NCBI RefSeq assembly: GCF_965638725.1
Contig: NC_134963.1
Span: forward strand, 16,892,501-16,956,500
DNA: 64,000 nt
Origin: Aptenodytes patagonicus
Taxonomy: Eukaryota > Chordata > Aves > Sphenisciformes > Spheniscidae
Reading direction: 5' to 3'
Under the pieces are notes generated by a model. The model ran no database searches. It had not been told where the DNA came from and was given only the letters and a program-made list of their open reading frames with translations. The translations under genes were made by a program, and so were the position numbers. How positions within the stretch are numbered: position 1 is the first letter of the stretch; each line of letters begins with the position of its first letter. This document shows positions 46,201 to 58,000 of this stretch, one piece after another.

Positions 46201-48025
46201 TCACCATCGCATTGCCACACCTCAGCGTCCCGAAGGGCTGATTTCTTCGCATAACATGACCATGAATCTCTTTTCCAAGCATCCTACCAGGGCCTGCAGG
46301 CTTTCCTCCCACCGCCGCACTTCGGTTATCTCTGACTGCAAGCACACTGCAACAGACACCGGTGACGGGACTTTGGGGGTTCACAAATCAGCAGAGGCTG
46401 AAAACCATAAAACAATTTCCCCTGCAGCTGTGAGTCCCACCAGAAAGATCATACGTAGCACAAATACACTTGCTTTTCTTAGCTGCTTTCCACCGCTCTC
46501 TTGGACATGCAGAAACCTTTGACCTCAAGGAAAAACCAGCTGAACCCAATCACAGGAGGAAGTCGTAGCAAAACCAGGTCTTCTGCTCACCCGAGGTGGA
46601 GCAGAAGCCACTTTCTCCTGAAGCCACCTTCAGGGGCCACCGTCCCTGAAGCCACATTCCCTGACAGACCGGTCAGAGGCTTTAGGTGACAACGTGATGG
46701 CTTGACTAAGCACGTTGCATGGCCTCCCATGGCCGAGAAGAAGCAGTGGATGAGGCTGGCAGGAGATGCTGTGATGGAGCAGGACCTGCCCAGCAGCCAC
46801 CAGCCCTCCTCTCCACCGGGACCTCGGCCAGGGGAAGCAGAGGAGCGTGGCGGCACTTGTGCCCTGCCCTCTCCTCCACCAACACTGTAGCACTGGTCTT
46901 CTTCACATTTCATACCAATTTCCCAAACTGAAGAAGGAGCCGTTGGGTTGGACATCGGCGCATTTGTTTTGGCTTGGCCAGCAAGCAGCGATAAAAGCGA
47001 GCCCGTTGCCAACAATTCATTTCCTATTTCAGGCCCTACCAAAAATAAACTCGGAAGGGAAACTCCAATGAGAATGAAACACGCGTGACACGACGGGGTC
47101 CCAAAATTATATAGGAAATTTCTCTCTCAACGCTCACTGGGAGGGGAGACGGTGGTGCCAGGGGTATTTCATGCTGGAGGGGGGATTGTGAGGGGCTTGG
47201 GGAGCTCCATCAGCTCCACCAGTGGTACAGCACAAGCCAGGGTAAACTGATAGAGGTATAAATATATATTGAGCCTACGCTGCATGTAGTGGCTTCGCGT
47301 AGGTCCATGCTACACATGGGGAAATTCCTCCTTTACCCCCAAAAGTGGATGTAAGGGTCCCTGGTTGCCTTCCCTGGGACACTCAGCTCCAGGGATGGCC
47401 GGGCTGGGGGCACTGGAATGTCCCCCGGCCACGTCAGTGACATCCTCACACAGCCAGCATCCAGCTGGCACGGGGCTCTCCGCAGGCGGGGACCCCAAAG
47501 AGGAGCAGCCACCGCAACGCCACCAAAATCATTTCACACTCCTCACCGCAGCCGTCGGCGACCTCATCAACATCCCCGGAGGACTCCGGTGGCGTTTGAG
47601 TCGCAATACATAGCAGCCTTTTTGCAGGCATCGTCTCCCGCTTGCGTGTCCACCCTCTGCCCCCCGCCCCGCTCCTGCAGCAGGGCTCAGCCGCTGCCAG
47701 CCCCAGGCACGAAGGAGCCCGCGGTGCCACGAGCACGGGCGCTGCAGTCCCATGGGGTGCCCAGCCCCAGCATCAGCCCCCCAACGGGGAGGAGAAAGCT
47801 GGGCCCAGTGCTCTGGGGTCCCAGAGGTCCCCATGAGCGTGGGCTGTGGCTCCAGGACCCTGTGCCACCATCCCCGGAGCAGCATGAACACCTTGACCCA
47901 GCACCTGCAGCTTTCCCTTGGGATGGCGGAGCCTTTCGGTGGTTGTTTGCAGCCTTTTCCCCCATGGAGGGCAGCCGGGGGGGGCGGTTTTGTTGCTGCA
48001 GCCTTTCCCTGTGCCTGAGATGCCA
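46201..48025. other. Intergenic sequence, no recognised feature
   Basis: Several open frames of up to about 200 codons occur on both strands, but none has recognisable domains, splice structure or codon bias. A small AT-rich motif (TATAAATATATATTG) lies at about 47257-47271. I see nothing else in it. Confidence 0.5.
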
Positions 48026-48029
48026 CTAG

Positions 48030-48415
48030 ACACAGGACATTGATATAAATATATACTCCAGGAGTATATATTTTTTTAATACGTATACATACATACACAC
48101 ACAAATACATAAATATACGTATAAAAATATATTTACACTCCTATACACTGCAGGAGTAAATTTTTTTTATATGTGTATATGTACTTATTTTCATATATAT
48201 ATACACACCCACAGACACTCTCCTATATACTCCTGTAGTATATAATATATACTTATACAAGTATATAAGCATAGATATATACACTTATATATTTTATATA
48301 TACACACATATTTTTATATATTTCTATTTATTTTTATATACATATATGCATATATATGTGTGTGTGTGTGTGCATATATACACACACCTATACACTTACA
48401 TATTTCTATAAGCTC
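48030..48415. repeat. AT-rich (TA/TATG) microsatellite island
   Basis: Almost 400 bases of interrupted TA, CATA and TATATG repeats, including a (TG) run at about 48357-48371. They sit inside otherwise GC-rich DNA. The phrase TGCAGGAGTAAATTTTTTTT and variants recur at about 48055, 48150 and 48230, so a larger unit of about 85-95 bp may underlie the block. Confidence 0.85.
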
Positions 48416-51400
48416 CAGGAGCTGAAGGCGAGCATGGCCAGGCCGGGCTGAGCCTGCCCCCAGCCCACAGCATCCAGATGCCAGCCCTGCCACCACCGGC
48501 CACGTGGCACTGCCACCCAGGCACCTCCCGACACCACGTCCACAGACCGCGTCTTTGTGACGTTGAATCCAACAAGCGCCGCTGCTGGGCATCTCCCTGA
48601 GGACCTGGGGTACGGGGAGCCGCAGGCGCGGGGGTCCCCCGGCATGGACCCGTTGGGGGAGCGGGGCAGCGGGGTGCCTGGCGGGGACTTTACCTCCCTG
48701 CACCATCCCAAGCCCAGCAGCAGCTCCCGGCTCTGCGAGTGGGACCTGGCACCTCCCTGAAGCCATTTTGTCCCCGCTAATGGGCACCCAGGGCTGGGCA
48801 AAAGGCCACGATCACGCTCCTCTGCCCCATCCTCTGCTGTAGCACATCGCGTGGGCCGAGCTGAAGGGTGGGCTTCGAACCAGAGACGTGCCCTCGGCTC
48901 GTCGGGGTCTCCAGGGGACGCACCACAGCCCCCCGACCCTCCAGCCCGAAGGATGTGGTGCACATGAATGTGCCGTTTTGGGGGAACGGTGCTGTGCCCT
49001 GAGCAGCCCGGGGTAGCTCGGGGGGGGGGGGGCGGGCTGCAGCCGGAGTCCCCTGCTCAGCAGGCATCGGGCGTGCATGCAACACCTCCCCGGGGATCCT
49101 GCCGAGCAAACCCACTTTGGCTCCATTTTAAGACTCTCCCTCACCCGATGGAGTAGTGGAAGCGTTTGCATGTGATCCAGGGCACCAATTAATCCCTGGC
49201 TGTAATGGACTGCACAGAGCAAAGGGACAAAGCTCAGCAGCTGCAGCGCTTTGGGCTGCACACGCACTTCTAGTACACAGAGCCATCTCTGAGCAGATCC
49301 AAGAGCCAGCGCCTCTGGAAGCTCTGTCCGGCATCGTTTTGGAAAAAAAATCCCTATTTTTGCATTACGGAGAGCACAAGTGCGCTTGAATCCAAGTGCT
49401 TCGATCAGGAGAGGAAGAATAATTAGGCAGAAGAAAGGCAGAGGCATCCGCGCTGCCGCTACCTGATTTATCCCCGCGCCTGTGCTGGCCCGGCCACACG
49501 CTGTAACGCGCCCGGCCTTGTTTAGTCTGTATGGGAGCACAAATCACGGCGCAATGTCATCGCTCTGCCAGGGTCTGGATTTCATTAGGAGCCACATGAT
49601 CGGCCTCGGCTGCTGCTGGGGGCTGGCTGCGCTCCCCCCGCAGAGCTGCACAGAATGCAGGGGCGACAGGTCGGGGTGCAGGGCTGAATAGGCGCCTTGT
49701 CTGCAGGGGAGGGTCAGCAGCCGCCTCAGTGGGACGGGGGTTTGGTCCCCCTGGGATGTCTGAAGATCCTGAAAATATCCTTAGGGGAAGGGAGCGTGGC
49801 CTGAAGCTGTCTCCTGCTAGCGTGGGGACTGTTGGGGCGCAGCAAGATGGACCCCCTGGAGCACCCTTCTCCCAGAAGACAGGCCCCACAAGTTTGGGTC
49901 ACTGCCCCTTCCCCAAAAATCAGGCTGCTGAAATAGAGGAGCGCAGCTGGCAAAGGGGCAGCCCCAGGCCAAGGGATGGAAGGGACTGGCTGCAGAGTCT
50001 GCTGCATCTCTTGCAGCCCGCTGAACCCTTTGCGTCCCTTGCATCCTTTGCATCCCTTGCAACCCGCTGCACCCCTTACATCTCTTGCATCCCTTGCAGC
50101 CCGCTGTATCCCTTGCATCCCTTGCATCCTTCGCACCCTTCCACTGCTTGCAGCCCGTGGCCCCTGCGCATAACACCCAGCCAAGCCCAGACACTTCTCT
50201 CTCTCTCACCCCGTCTCCCTCCCAGGGAGGGAAGCACCATGCAGTGACCCAAGAGCACCCGTGCCAGCCGGCTGGGAGCCCCTCCAGCGGTGTGCAGGGG
50301 AAGCAGCTCCCGTCCCTCGCCCAGAGCGAGCCCAGGCTCGCCAGGCAGGGCTGCGTAGGCAGGACCGCGTTGTCCACGGGGTGGTATAGACCTGTCACCC
50401 CGTATCAAACAGACCTTCTGACAATCCCTCTGCTCTGCAGGGAGTGGAGACATGAGGAGCTCCTGTGCTGCTGAGCCACAACTAACACAGATTCGCCCCA
50501 GCTGAGCATTCACGTCTCCTCTCGGTGAAGGATGTGCCGTCGGGACACGCGTGTGCAGCATCTCCTCCGAGTCCCCATGGGTGCTCAGCCCAGACAACCA
50601 AAGCCTGGCCATGTTTTCCAACACGGTTCTGACCATGCATGCTCCTCCTGGCAGGTCAAACCCAGCTTTTCCAGCTCGGTAGCCCTTGCTCCGCCAGCTA
50701 TGTCGGCAGCCGGTCAGGAAGGGAGCACAGAGGTTTCACCCGGCGCCACCGAGAGCCAGCGACCACCTCAATCCAGATCTTATTTTAGCTGCAGCTCAGG
50801 GGTGAAATTCCCGTTCAGATATTCAGCTCCAGAGGCCAGAGTGGGGGAAACACATTTACTCCGCCGTGTTTAAATTGGAATAAATCCGGTGAGCCCGAGG
50901 CCGTGAGGCTCTGGGGCTCTGGGCTCTCTCCAGGGGACGAGAGTGCATGAGGCTGAGGTCAGACACAAGGTTAAAGTGGACCAAAAAAGGAGGGGAGGAG
51001 GCTGGGGACGGACGGCAAAGCCACCACGGTGGACGACCACGCACCCAGCACAGTATGGGGATGGGGGGCTGGTGCTGGAGCCCCTTCCCCAGGGGTGCAG
51101 GGGGCTGGTGCAGCTCTTGGAGGGTCCAAGGAGGACCTGGAGGAGACTCGGGGAAATGATCCAAACCTAGCCAGGTGAGGAGGGCAGGATCCGGCCCTGA
51201 GGAGAGGAGCCACCCCGAGACCCAGCCCTGCGGGGGCTTTGCTGCTCCGGGAGCGCCCTGGCTCCATCCCCGGCTCAGGTACCAGCCGGGGACCAGCCGA
51301 GCGCACCGTGGCTTGGGCAGAGCTGCTGTCAAATCACCGGCTTCGGCACAGCCGACCCAATCTGTAGGCGTGCCATAGAGAGCAGAGCCCCAGGTGATGC

Positions 51401-54340
51401 TGCCTTGTCCCCCGCCCCACGGTAAAAGCAGTAAAGCCACAGTCAGTGCAAAAGCCACGGTGCATCGGCCTCTTTTGGTGACGGCTGGCTGCCCGGTGAA
51501 ACCACGCTCGCCGAAGGCTGAGCGGCCGCAGGGGGAGGTCCTGGCTCCGGAGCGGTGACTCAGAGCCACGGTGACGTGGCGGCTCTCCCGCAGGGACACC
51601 AGACTCGGGCAGCCATCTCCTGCGGACGGGTTTGCACTCAGGTTTCTCTGGAGGATTACTCCTAATTGCAATGTGCTCCGGTTGCAAAAATGAGCCGTCT
51701 TGCTCCATGCACGTGGGCGCCCCGCTCCTGCTGCCAGCTCTACTCAACTCGGGGTCCAGCAAGGCCATAAAAATGCTGTTTTCCAGCATTTCTGAGCATG
51801 CAAACATGCCCTTGAGGGGAAGGTAACACCCAGGCATCCCTTCCCTAAACGGGCAGTGGCCACCTTTGGAAATCTCTCCATCCTGGGAGATGTTTTTCCT
51901 GTGGGTGAGTGCAAGAAGCCTGAACCCCACGGGAGACCCTTTACTCGGGGGAGAGGCGAGCGGCTCCAGTGGGAAACAGAGTCCCTTTGGCCCTCTGGAT
52001 GTCCCTGCACGTCCCATGCCGGGGCATGGGCTCCATCCCATGACATGTGCTTGTCCCCCTGCTTCTCACCACCCACCTCTTCACTAGCAGTGTGAGGAAA
52101 GCCCCGCGGTTGGTTTGGGGGCTCAAGAAGAAGCAGCGGGACAGGATCAGCCCCTGGCTCCCTCTGTGCCGAGGCAAGGAGCATCCTGCTCTCCCGTGCA
52201 GAGCCACGGCAAGCTCCACAGTGGGGGTGGCAGGGTGGGGAAGGACAGAAGGAGCTTTCTTGCTCCTTTTGTCCCTCCGTAGCTGAATCCAGGCTGGGTT
52301 AAGGCTCTTCCTGGACATCACAAGCCAACTGTGGGGCTGTTTCTGCTCTCAAGCCCCTGGGTCCAGCCACTGTGATCTCCTCCTGGGTGCTAGCAGGTCC
52401 TGGGGAGTGTGGGAAGGGCCCATGCTTTCTCCTCCCATGCTGTGCCACCTGAGCTGCTTGTGATACCACTGCTGACACCATCACCTGGTCAGGGACTCCC
52501 CCACCCCAACTTGAGCCCACACCTCAGGAGCCTCACGCACACATCCTGACATATCATGATGTGCTCCCTGCCTGGACCTCCTGGGGCATATGGAGCATGG
52601 GACACCCCTGGACCACCCGTGCTCTCCAGCCCTGGTCCCCACGCATGCCACCCACCCGCCTCTCCCACGCTCCCAGACCCAGCCTGGGGCTGCAGATTGT
52701 CCCCAGTGGGAGACCCAGCTGCAGTCCAGCTCACTGAGCTTCTTCCCTCGACTTGAAGCACCGGCGTGCCCCTTGTCCCTCTGTCCCCACGGCACTCGTG
52801 CAGGTCCCAGCGGAGAGCCCTGTCCCCCAGCTCCAGCTCCATCCACCACGGCAAGCTCACCCTGAATCACCACCGGCATCCCACCGCATGCCAGCCCGGC
52901 ACGAAGGCAGCACGAGCCCTACACAAAGCAGGGCCAGCTACCTCGTGGCATGCACACCGGCTCAGGTATCTGCACCAGGTCCCCCAAAAGCCCAGCCTTT
53001 GCAGGCCCCAGCCCGCCAGCCTGCAGAAGGCAGCGCCCGCAGCCTGCCGGGCTAATGAGAAGCACATGGGACCCACATCTGGTAGCGATTGAGCAGGGAG
53101 CAGCGCTGGGAAGGGAGGAAGCGCAGATTTCCTGCAGCACAAAGGAAGGGAGAGGAATGTCCGTGGCGGAGCGGAGGCCCCAGGGTCCCCCCTCCCTCTG
53201 CCAGCTCAGCCGCGATGCCTTTGCTAGGGGTGCAAAGGCACCGGATCGTGCCTTGGTCCTTCGCCGGCACTGCTGGAGCTTGTCCCTGGGAACGTGCTCC
53301 CCCCTTCCCTGGGCTGAGCCTCCCCTCTCCCTGGCTGCCCCCCTTTCAGCTCGCAGGGGCGCACAGGCTCCCCGTGGCCGCTGTGCACAGCACTTGTGGC
53401 CATGCCGGCCCTCCGAGCCTCATGCACCGTCTCTCCCCTCCAGTCTGGTGCTGCTCAGGGTCAAGATCAAGACCCTGCTGCTCAGAGTCTGGGGTCAAGA
53501 CAACCCTCCCCACGCCCAGACACCACTGGGCTTCAACTCCCCCTCGAAATGGCCTTGGGAAGAGAGCAGCAGCCCCAGCGACGCAGTGAGGATGGCAAGA
53601 TCAAGGCAGGGTCTGCCCCGTGCCGTGACGATGGGGATGTGACGCTTGGATGGGGACAAGGCAGGCTGCATTTAGGTCCTCACCAGTGCAGGCAGCCGTG
53701 TCGGGGGCAGGCAGCTTGCCTGGTCCTGTGCTGGTACCAGGTGAAGTCTTGGCCCCTCCATCCCCGAGCATCCACGGCTGCCGAAGGGATTTCGGGTTGT
53801 ATTGCCGGGGGAACACCCTGGGACAGCAAAACCCTGGGTTCAGGTGACACCAGGGAAGGACATTTAGCAAAAGCTGCTGTCAAATCTTCGTGGCGGAGGA
53901 TGGCAAAGTGTCGGGGATGCTTTTATCCTGGTCTTCCGTATCACCCCAGCCGGAGCGGAGCAGCACGGCTAATAGCTTTCAGGTAGAAGACCCTGTTTTC
54001 CCTTCCCCAGCAGCTCAGCAGGCTGCAGCCACCCAGGCTCTGCGCCACGGCTCTGCCTCCGGCAGCTCCAGTGCGGCAAAAAACCTCTCGGCCGTTCCCG
54101 AGGATGGGTTTGGGGTGATCTGCCTGTTCAAAATATGGGGCAGCCATTTCACAGGGACATTGCCGGCCAAGCTGGGGGAAGAGCAGGCAGGGGATGGATG
54201 GGCAGGACAGACAGACGGGGCAGGGTTAACCGTACAAGGCAGCGGCCTAAGCAGCCCAGAGGCAGGGGGACCTGCAACCGGCACGCCCAAGGCCTCTCCA
54301 GGACCTGGGATTTGGGGATCCTTGGAGGGAAATCCGAGGC
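48416..54340. other. Intergenic sequence upstream of DGCR6
   Basis: No supported gene. It includes a G-run at 49021-49032, a non-repetitive block at about 49120-49700 with homeobox-type TAAT words that resembles a conserved non-coding element, and a CCCTTGCATC repeat at 49990-50160. Open frames of 100-270 codons on both strands have no recognisable domains. Confidence 0.55.
49990..50160. repeat. Decameric repeat (CCCTTGCATC) array
   Basis: About fifteen copies of CCCTTGCATC and variants (CCCTTGCAGC, CCGCTGTATC, CCGCTGCACC) in tandem over about 170 bases, in a loose higher-order pattern where TTGCAGCCCGCTG recurs every 50 bases or so. Confidence 0.8.
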
Positions 54341-54348
54341 AACCAACC

Positions 54349-54372
54349 GGGGGGGGGGGGGGGGGGGGGGGG
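54349..54372. repeat. Run of 24 G
   Basis: An uninterrupted guanine run about 650 bases upstream of the DGCR6 start codon. Such runs are length-variable and can form G-quadruplexes. Its exact length in an assembly is unreliable. Confidence 0.9.
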
Positions 54373-54747
54373 AAGGAGCAATTTATATTCAGGGAGATTT
54401 TAGGGATGCCCCGTTTCCCTGGGGATGCTCCGTGTTCTTCTCCGACAGGGACGTTTCTCCTCCTCTCAAGCGGGCAGCACAGCTCTTGTAAAGCTTTGAA
54501 GTCACGTGAAATACTTTTCAGGCGTTTTTAATACATTTCAGTGGATCTTTTTTGGACAGCACTTTAATAACCGCCTCTCCCGGGATCAGGGGGCGCCCCC
54601 GCAGCCCAGCGCTCTCGCCCTTCTCAGGGCTCCCCAGCGAATCAGGCGGACGCCGACCGGCTTTGCCCCGCCGCGGCGTCCGTGGGGGGCGGTCCCCCCA
54701 GCTCGTCGGCTGGAATGAAACCGGGAAAGCTCCGCCGCCGGCCCCCG

Positions 54748-54822
54748 GTGTGCGCGGCGGTGCCTCAACGGCTGGCGGTGCTCTCCGAGCACCGCCAGCC
54801 GTTGAGGCACCGCCGCGCACAC
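54748..54822. repeat. Perfect 36-bp inverted repeat with 3-nt loop
   Basis: Bases 54748-54783 are the exact reverse complement of 54787-54822, and only TCC at 54784-54786 separates them. Every one of the 36 pairs was checked by hand. The arm is GC-rich (begins GTGTGCGCGGCGG and ends GCGGTGCTC) and would form a very stable hairpin or cruciform. It lies about 185 bases upstream of the DGCR6 start codon. Confidence 0.97.
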
Positions 54823-54973
54823 GGGTCCCAGGGGAAGGCGGGAGCCCCGGTTGCCGCCGCCGCCGCCGCCCTCTCCGGGACCGGCTCCCGCCGCGGGCCG
54901 CCGCACCGGGGGCGGGGCGGGAAGGGGCGGGGCGAGGGGGGAGGGCGGGAAGGGGCGGGGCGAGGGGGCGGGG

Positions 54974-54985
54974 CGCGCATGCGCG
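54974..54985. promoter_or_regulatory. NRF1 binding site
   Basis: CGCGCATGCGCG fits the full YGCGCAYGCGCR consensus of nuclear respiratory factor 1 on both strands. It contains an upstream in-frame ATG (54979) that would extend DGCR6 by nine residues, but that ATG has a poor context (C at -3). Confidence 0.75.
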
Positions 54986-55005
54986 CGGCGGGGCGCGGCG
55001 GGGCG

Positions 55006-55016
55006 ATGGAGCGGTT

Positions 55017-55058
<42 letters not shown>

Positions 55059-58000
55059 GGGGGGGTACGAGGCGGCGGCGGAGCAGCTCTCCCGGCAGCA
55101 GGAGCGGCACTACCGGCTGCTGTCGGAGCTGCAGGTGCTGGTGAAGGCGCTGCCCAGGTGAGCGGATGGGCTGCGGGGGGAGGGCCGGGCCGCGGCGGCG
55201 GCGGCGGCGGCGGCGGGGCTGACCCGGTGCCGGTGCCGGCAGCCCCTGCCAGCAGCGCCTCTCCTACACGACGCTGAGCGACCTGGCGCTGGCGCTGCTG
55301 GACGGGACCGTCTTCGAGATCGTGCAAGGCCTGCTGGAGATCCAGCACCTCACCGAGAAGAACCTCTACAGCCAGCGCCTGCAGCTGCACAGCGAGCACC
55401 GCGGTCCGCGAACCGGGGCGGGGGGGGGCACCGGGGGGGGGAGCAGGCCCGGAGTACCGGGGGGGTAGATCGTGAGCACCGGGGGGGGGGGGGGGGGCAA
55501 GAGGTTTGAGGGTACTGCGGGGAGGTAGGTGGGGGGGGGGGGGCACGGGGTGAGGGCAGGCCCGGCGGGGGGGGGGGGGGCACCGGGGGGCAATCCCGGG
55601 GCACTTGGGCGGGCGGGCACCGAGGGGCGCAGACCGGGAGCACTGAAGGAGGCCTGGGGCATTGGGGGAAGGCGGTGTGGGCACTGGGGGGTGGTCCCGG
55701 GACACTGAGGGGGAGCGGGGGGGGCACTGGGTGGCAGTCCTGGGGCACTGGGGGAATGCTGGGGGGGGGCAGCTCAGGAGCAATGGGGGGGGGGGCAGCA
55801 GGCGGAGAGGACGCTGCAGGGAGGTGATGGGGACACTGGAGGGGAGGCAGGCCTGGGGCATCTGCGGGGGGGGGGGGGGGGTGTCACAGTAGGGGGGGTA
55901 AGTTGTGGGGGCACTGGGGGGAGGCTGGGGGTGCAGGCAGTGGGCACACTCGGGGGAGGTGGTGTGGGGACACTGAGGGGCAGGCCCCAGGGCGCTGGGG
56001 GGAGGTGGGGGGGACGCTGGGGGGGGGGGGAGGCACACACAGTGGGGCAGGAGGGGACGCGGCGGCGGCGGCATGCTCTGACCCGCAGCCCGTCCCTGTC
56101 ACAGGGCTGAAGCAGGAGCTCTTCCACCGGCACAAGGAGGCCCAGCAGTGCTGCAGGCCCCACAACCTGCCGCTCCTCCGCGCCGCCCAGCAGCGGGAGA
56201 TGGAGGTAAGGGGGGGCCGGACCGGGCACAGCCCTCCGCTGGCACGGAGGTTGTGTCCCTTCCCCGGGGGGGCTCACGGCCCCTTTGCTGCAGGACCCCT
56301 CCTGCATCGCAGGAGCATCGCAGCATCTCCAGAGGGTTTAACTAGTCGTCCCCGGCCCCGCAGCCTTGGAAGCCGCCAGCCATCCTGTCTGGTCTTGCTA
56401 GCACAGCCCCAGGTTCCCCACCCCGACTTGGGGGTCCCCTCCTCTTGCTCTGCCCTTTGTCCCCCCCCAGGAGTGGGGGGCCCAGGCTCTTGCCATCTAG
56501 GATAGCTGCGGTCCAGGCGTGATCTGGGAATTGTGAAAGTTCAGGAGCCCGCTTCAAAAGAGCGATGCTCTCCACAACGCTTTAACGAGTCTCCGTTATA
56601 AGACGGGCTGAAGCCTGTATAGGGATAGAGAGCAAGTTGACAGAAAACACGGAGAAGGTATGTGAAATCTGCCATTACATCGTAGCAAGCAGAAAGCAGA
56701 GAATACTCAAAAAAATCACATTTTACTTAGTAGCACTGATAAGGAGGAACTGCCTTCAGATGTGTAAGTATAAAATAGTTTCTTTGAGCATCCCAAGGCA
56801 TTTGGAGAAGGACTCTTCAGCACGAGCAGCCCATTCAGTCCCAAAGGACTTATCTGTCTATTAGTCATAAGATAGAGACAGTTTTATAAGGTAAAGGAAA
56901 TTGCAAGTAGCTAGTTATCTTAATCGATGGAGTTTAAATGTAGAGGGGAAGTTACTTTACTCCGCGTGAGGCAAACAGATAACTGTTTAAACAGAGGCTC
57001 TTTCCTGACCTTTGCCCATGACAAGCACCGCGTCAGCGCTCGCTGTTGGATCTTTTGTTTTGGTGTTTCCCCATCCCTCGTTTTCTATCGAGGTGACTAA
57101 AGCCAGGCTGGACCTCTGTTAGCTGTTACTTCTGTCTCTGAGTAACTTACGCTTGCAGCAAGTAATAAGCTATACTGCCTGTTTTAAAGCGTTTCCAATG
57201 TTGTCTTCGCTCATTAAGTGGACCGTATATGTGTCATTTCTCCTTGTCTTACACAACGTGCAATTTCTTCCTACTTCCTTCCACCTTCCCCCTGCCTTCC
57301 TCTTCTGTTTTCCTCTGCCAGAGTTGCTTCTTCCCGTTTTTATGCTCTGATATTTCTGCTGCAGAGCATTTCGGGAATAGATCGATCACGGCAGTGACAG
57401 TTGGTACGTGTCTAATCGGAGCTGCCCTCTGTGGTTAAAGGTTTTGAAGACCAGCTCCCATGAGATAGCTTGGGATTGGGCTCCCGGGAGGGGTAATACA
57501 AGATGTAGTTTTTACGTGTCTGGCTTCCTAGTGGAACCCACAGCATTTAAAAAAGCTTTGCCCATCGTACAGGGTCGCCAGCCACCAGAGCTGAAGCAAA
57601 AGCTTGTGTTTAAGCCTTATTTTTCTCCAAGATCTTGGCACTCTTCTGTAGCCCCGAATCAGGTGCCACCCCTAAACAGGATGTAGGCACTTAAATCTGG
57701 GGTTTTTTAAACGCAGGGAAAGTCACTCCTTCAGCACAGTAAGTGCAGGAGACGATGGTGTGGTGCCTCCTCCTTCCCCCAAGGCGGCTGGGAGGAATGA
57801 AAGTCTTTGGGGAACGAGGGATTTGAATCCTTCATATCTTCCACAAAGAGCGTGAACCTCTAGACTGAGGAACGTGTAAGGACAGAGCTTTCTTGGGTTC
57901 ATTAGCATCCCATGGTGAAGGAGGCAATTAGCCCCTCTACCTCGCCTTTTATTGAGGCTTAGGTTGTCTTGAATTTCTTCAGACTTATTCTACTAAGGTC

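Larger units (their letters stand above)
54560..55230 (+). promoter_or_regulatory. DGCR6: CpG island and promoter of DGCR6
   Basis: A TATA-less CpG island with four GC boxes (at about 54908, 54924, 54952 and 54965). They lie in a 26-bp perfect direct repeat (54915-54940 and 54943-54968) and are followed by a perfect palindromic NRF1 site, CGCGCATGCGCG, at 54974-54985. This Sp1 plus NRF1 layout 20-100 bases before the start codon is typical of constitutive genes. A perfect inverted repeat lies further upstream at 54748-54822. Confidence 0.85.

Noticed and set aside
54518-56074. 518-codon minus-strand open frame
   Set aside because: It is the antisense of the DGCR6 promoter, exons 1-2 and intron 2 array, with repetitive Pro-rich sequence and no recognisable domain.
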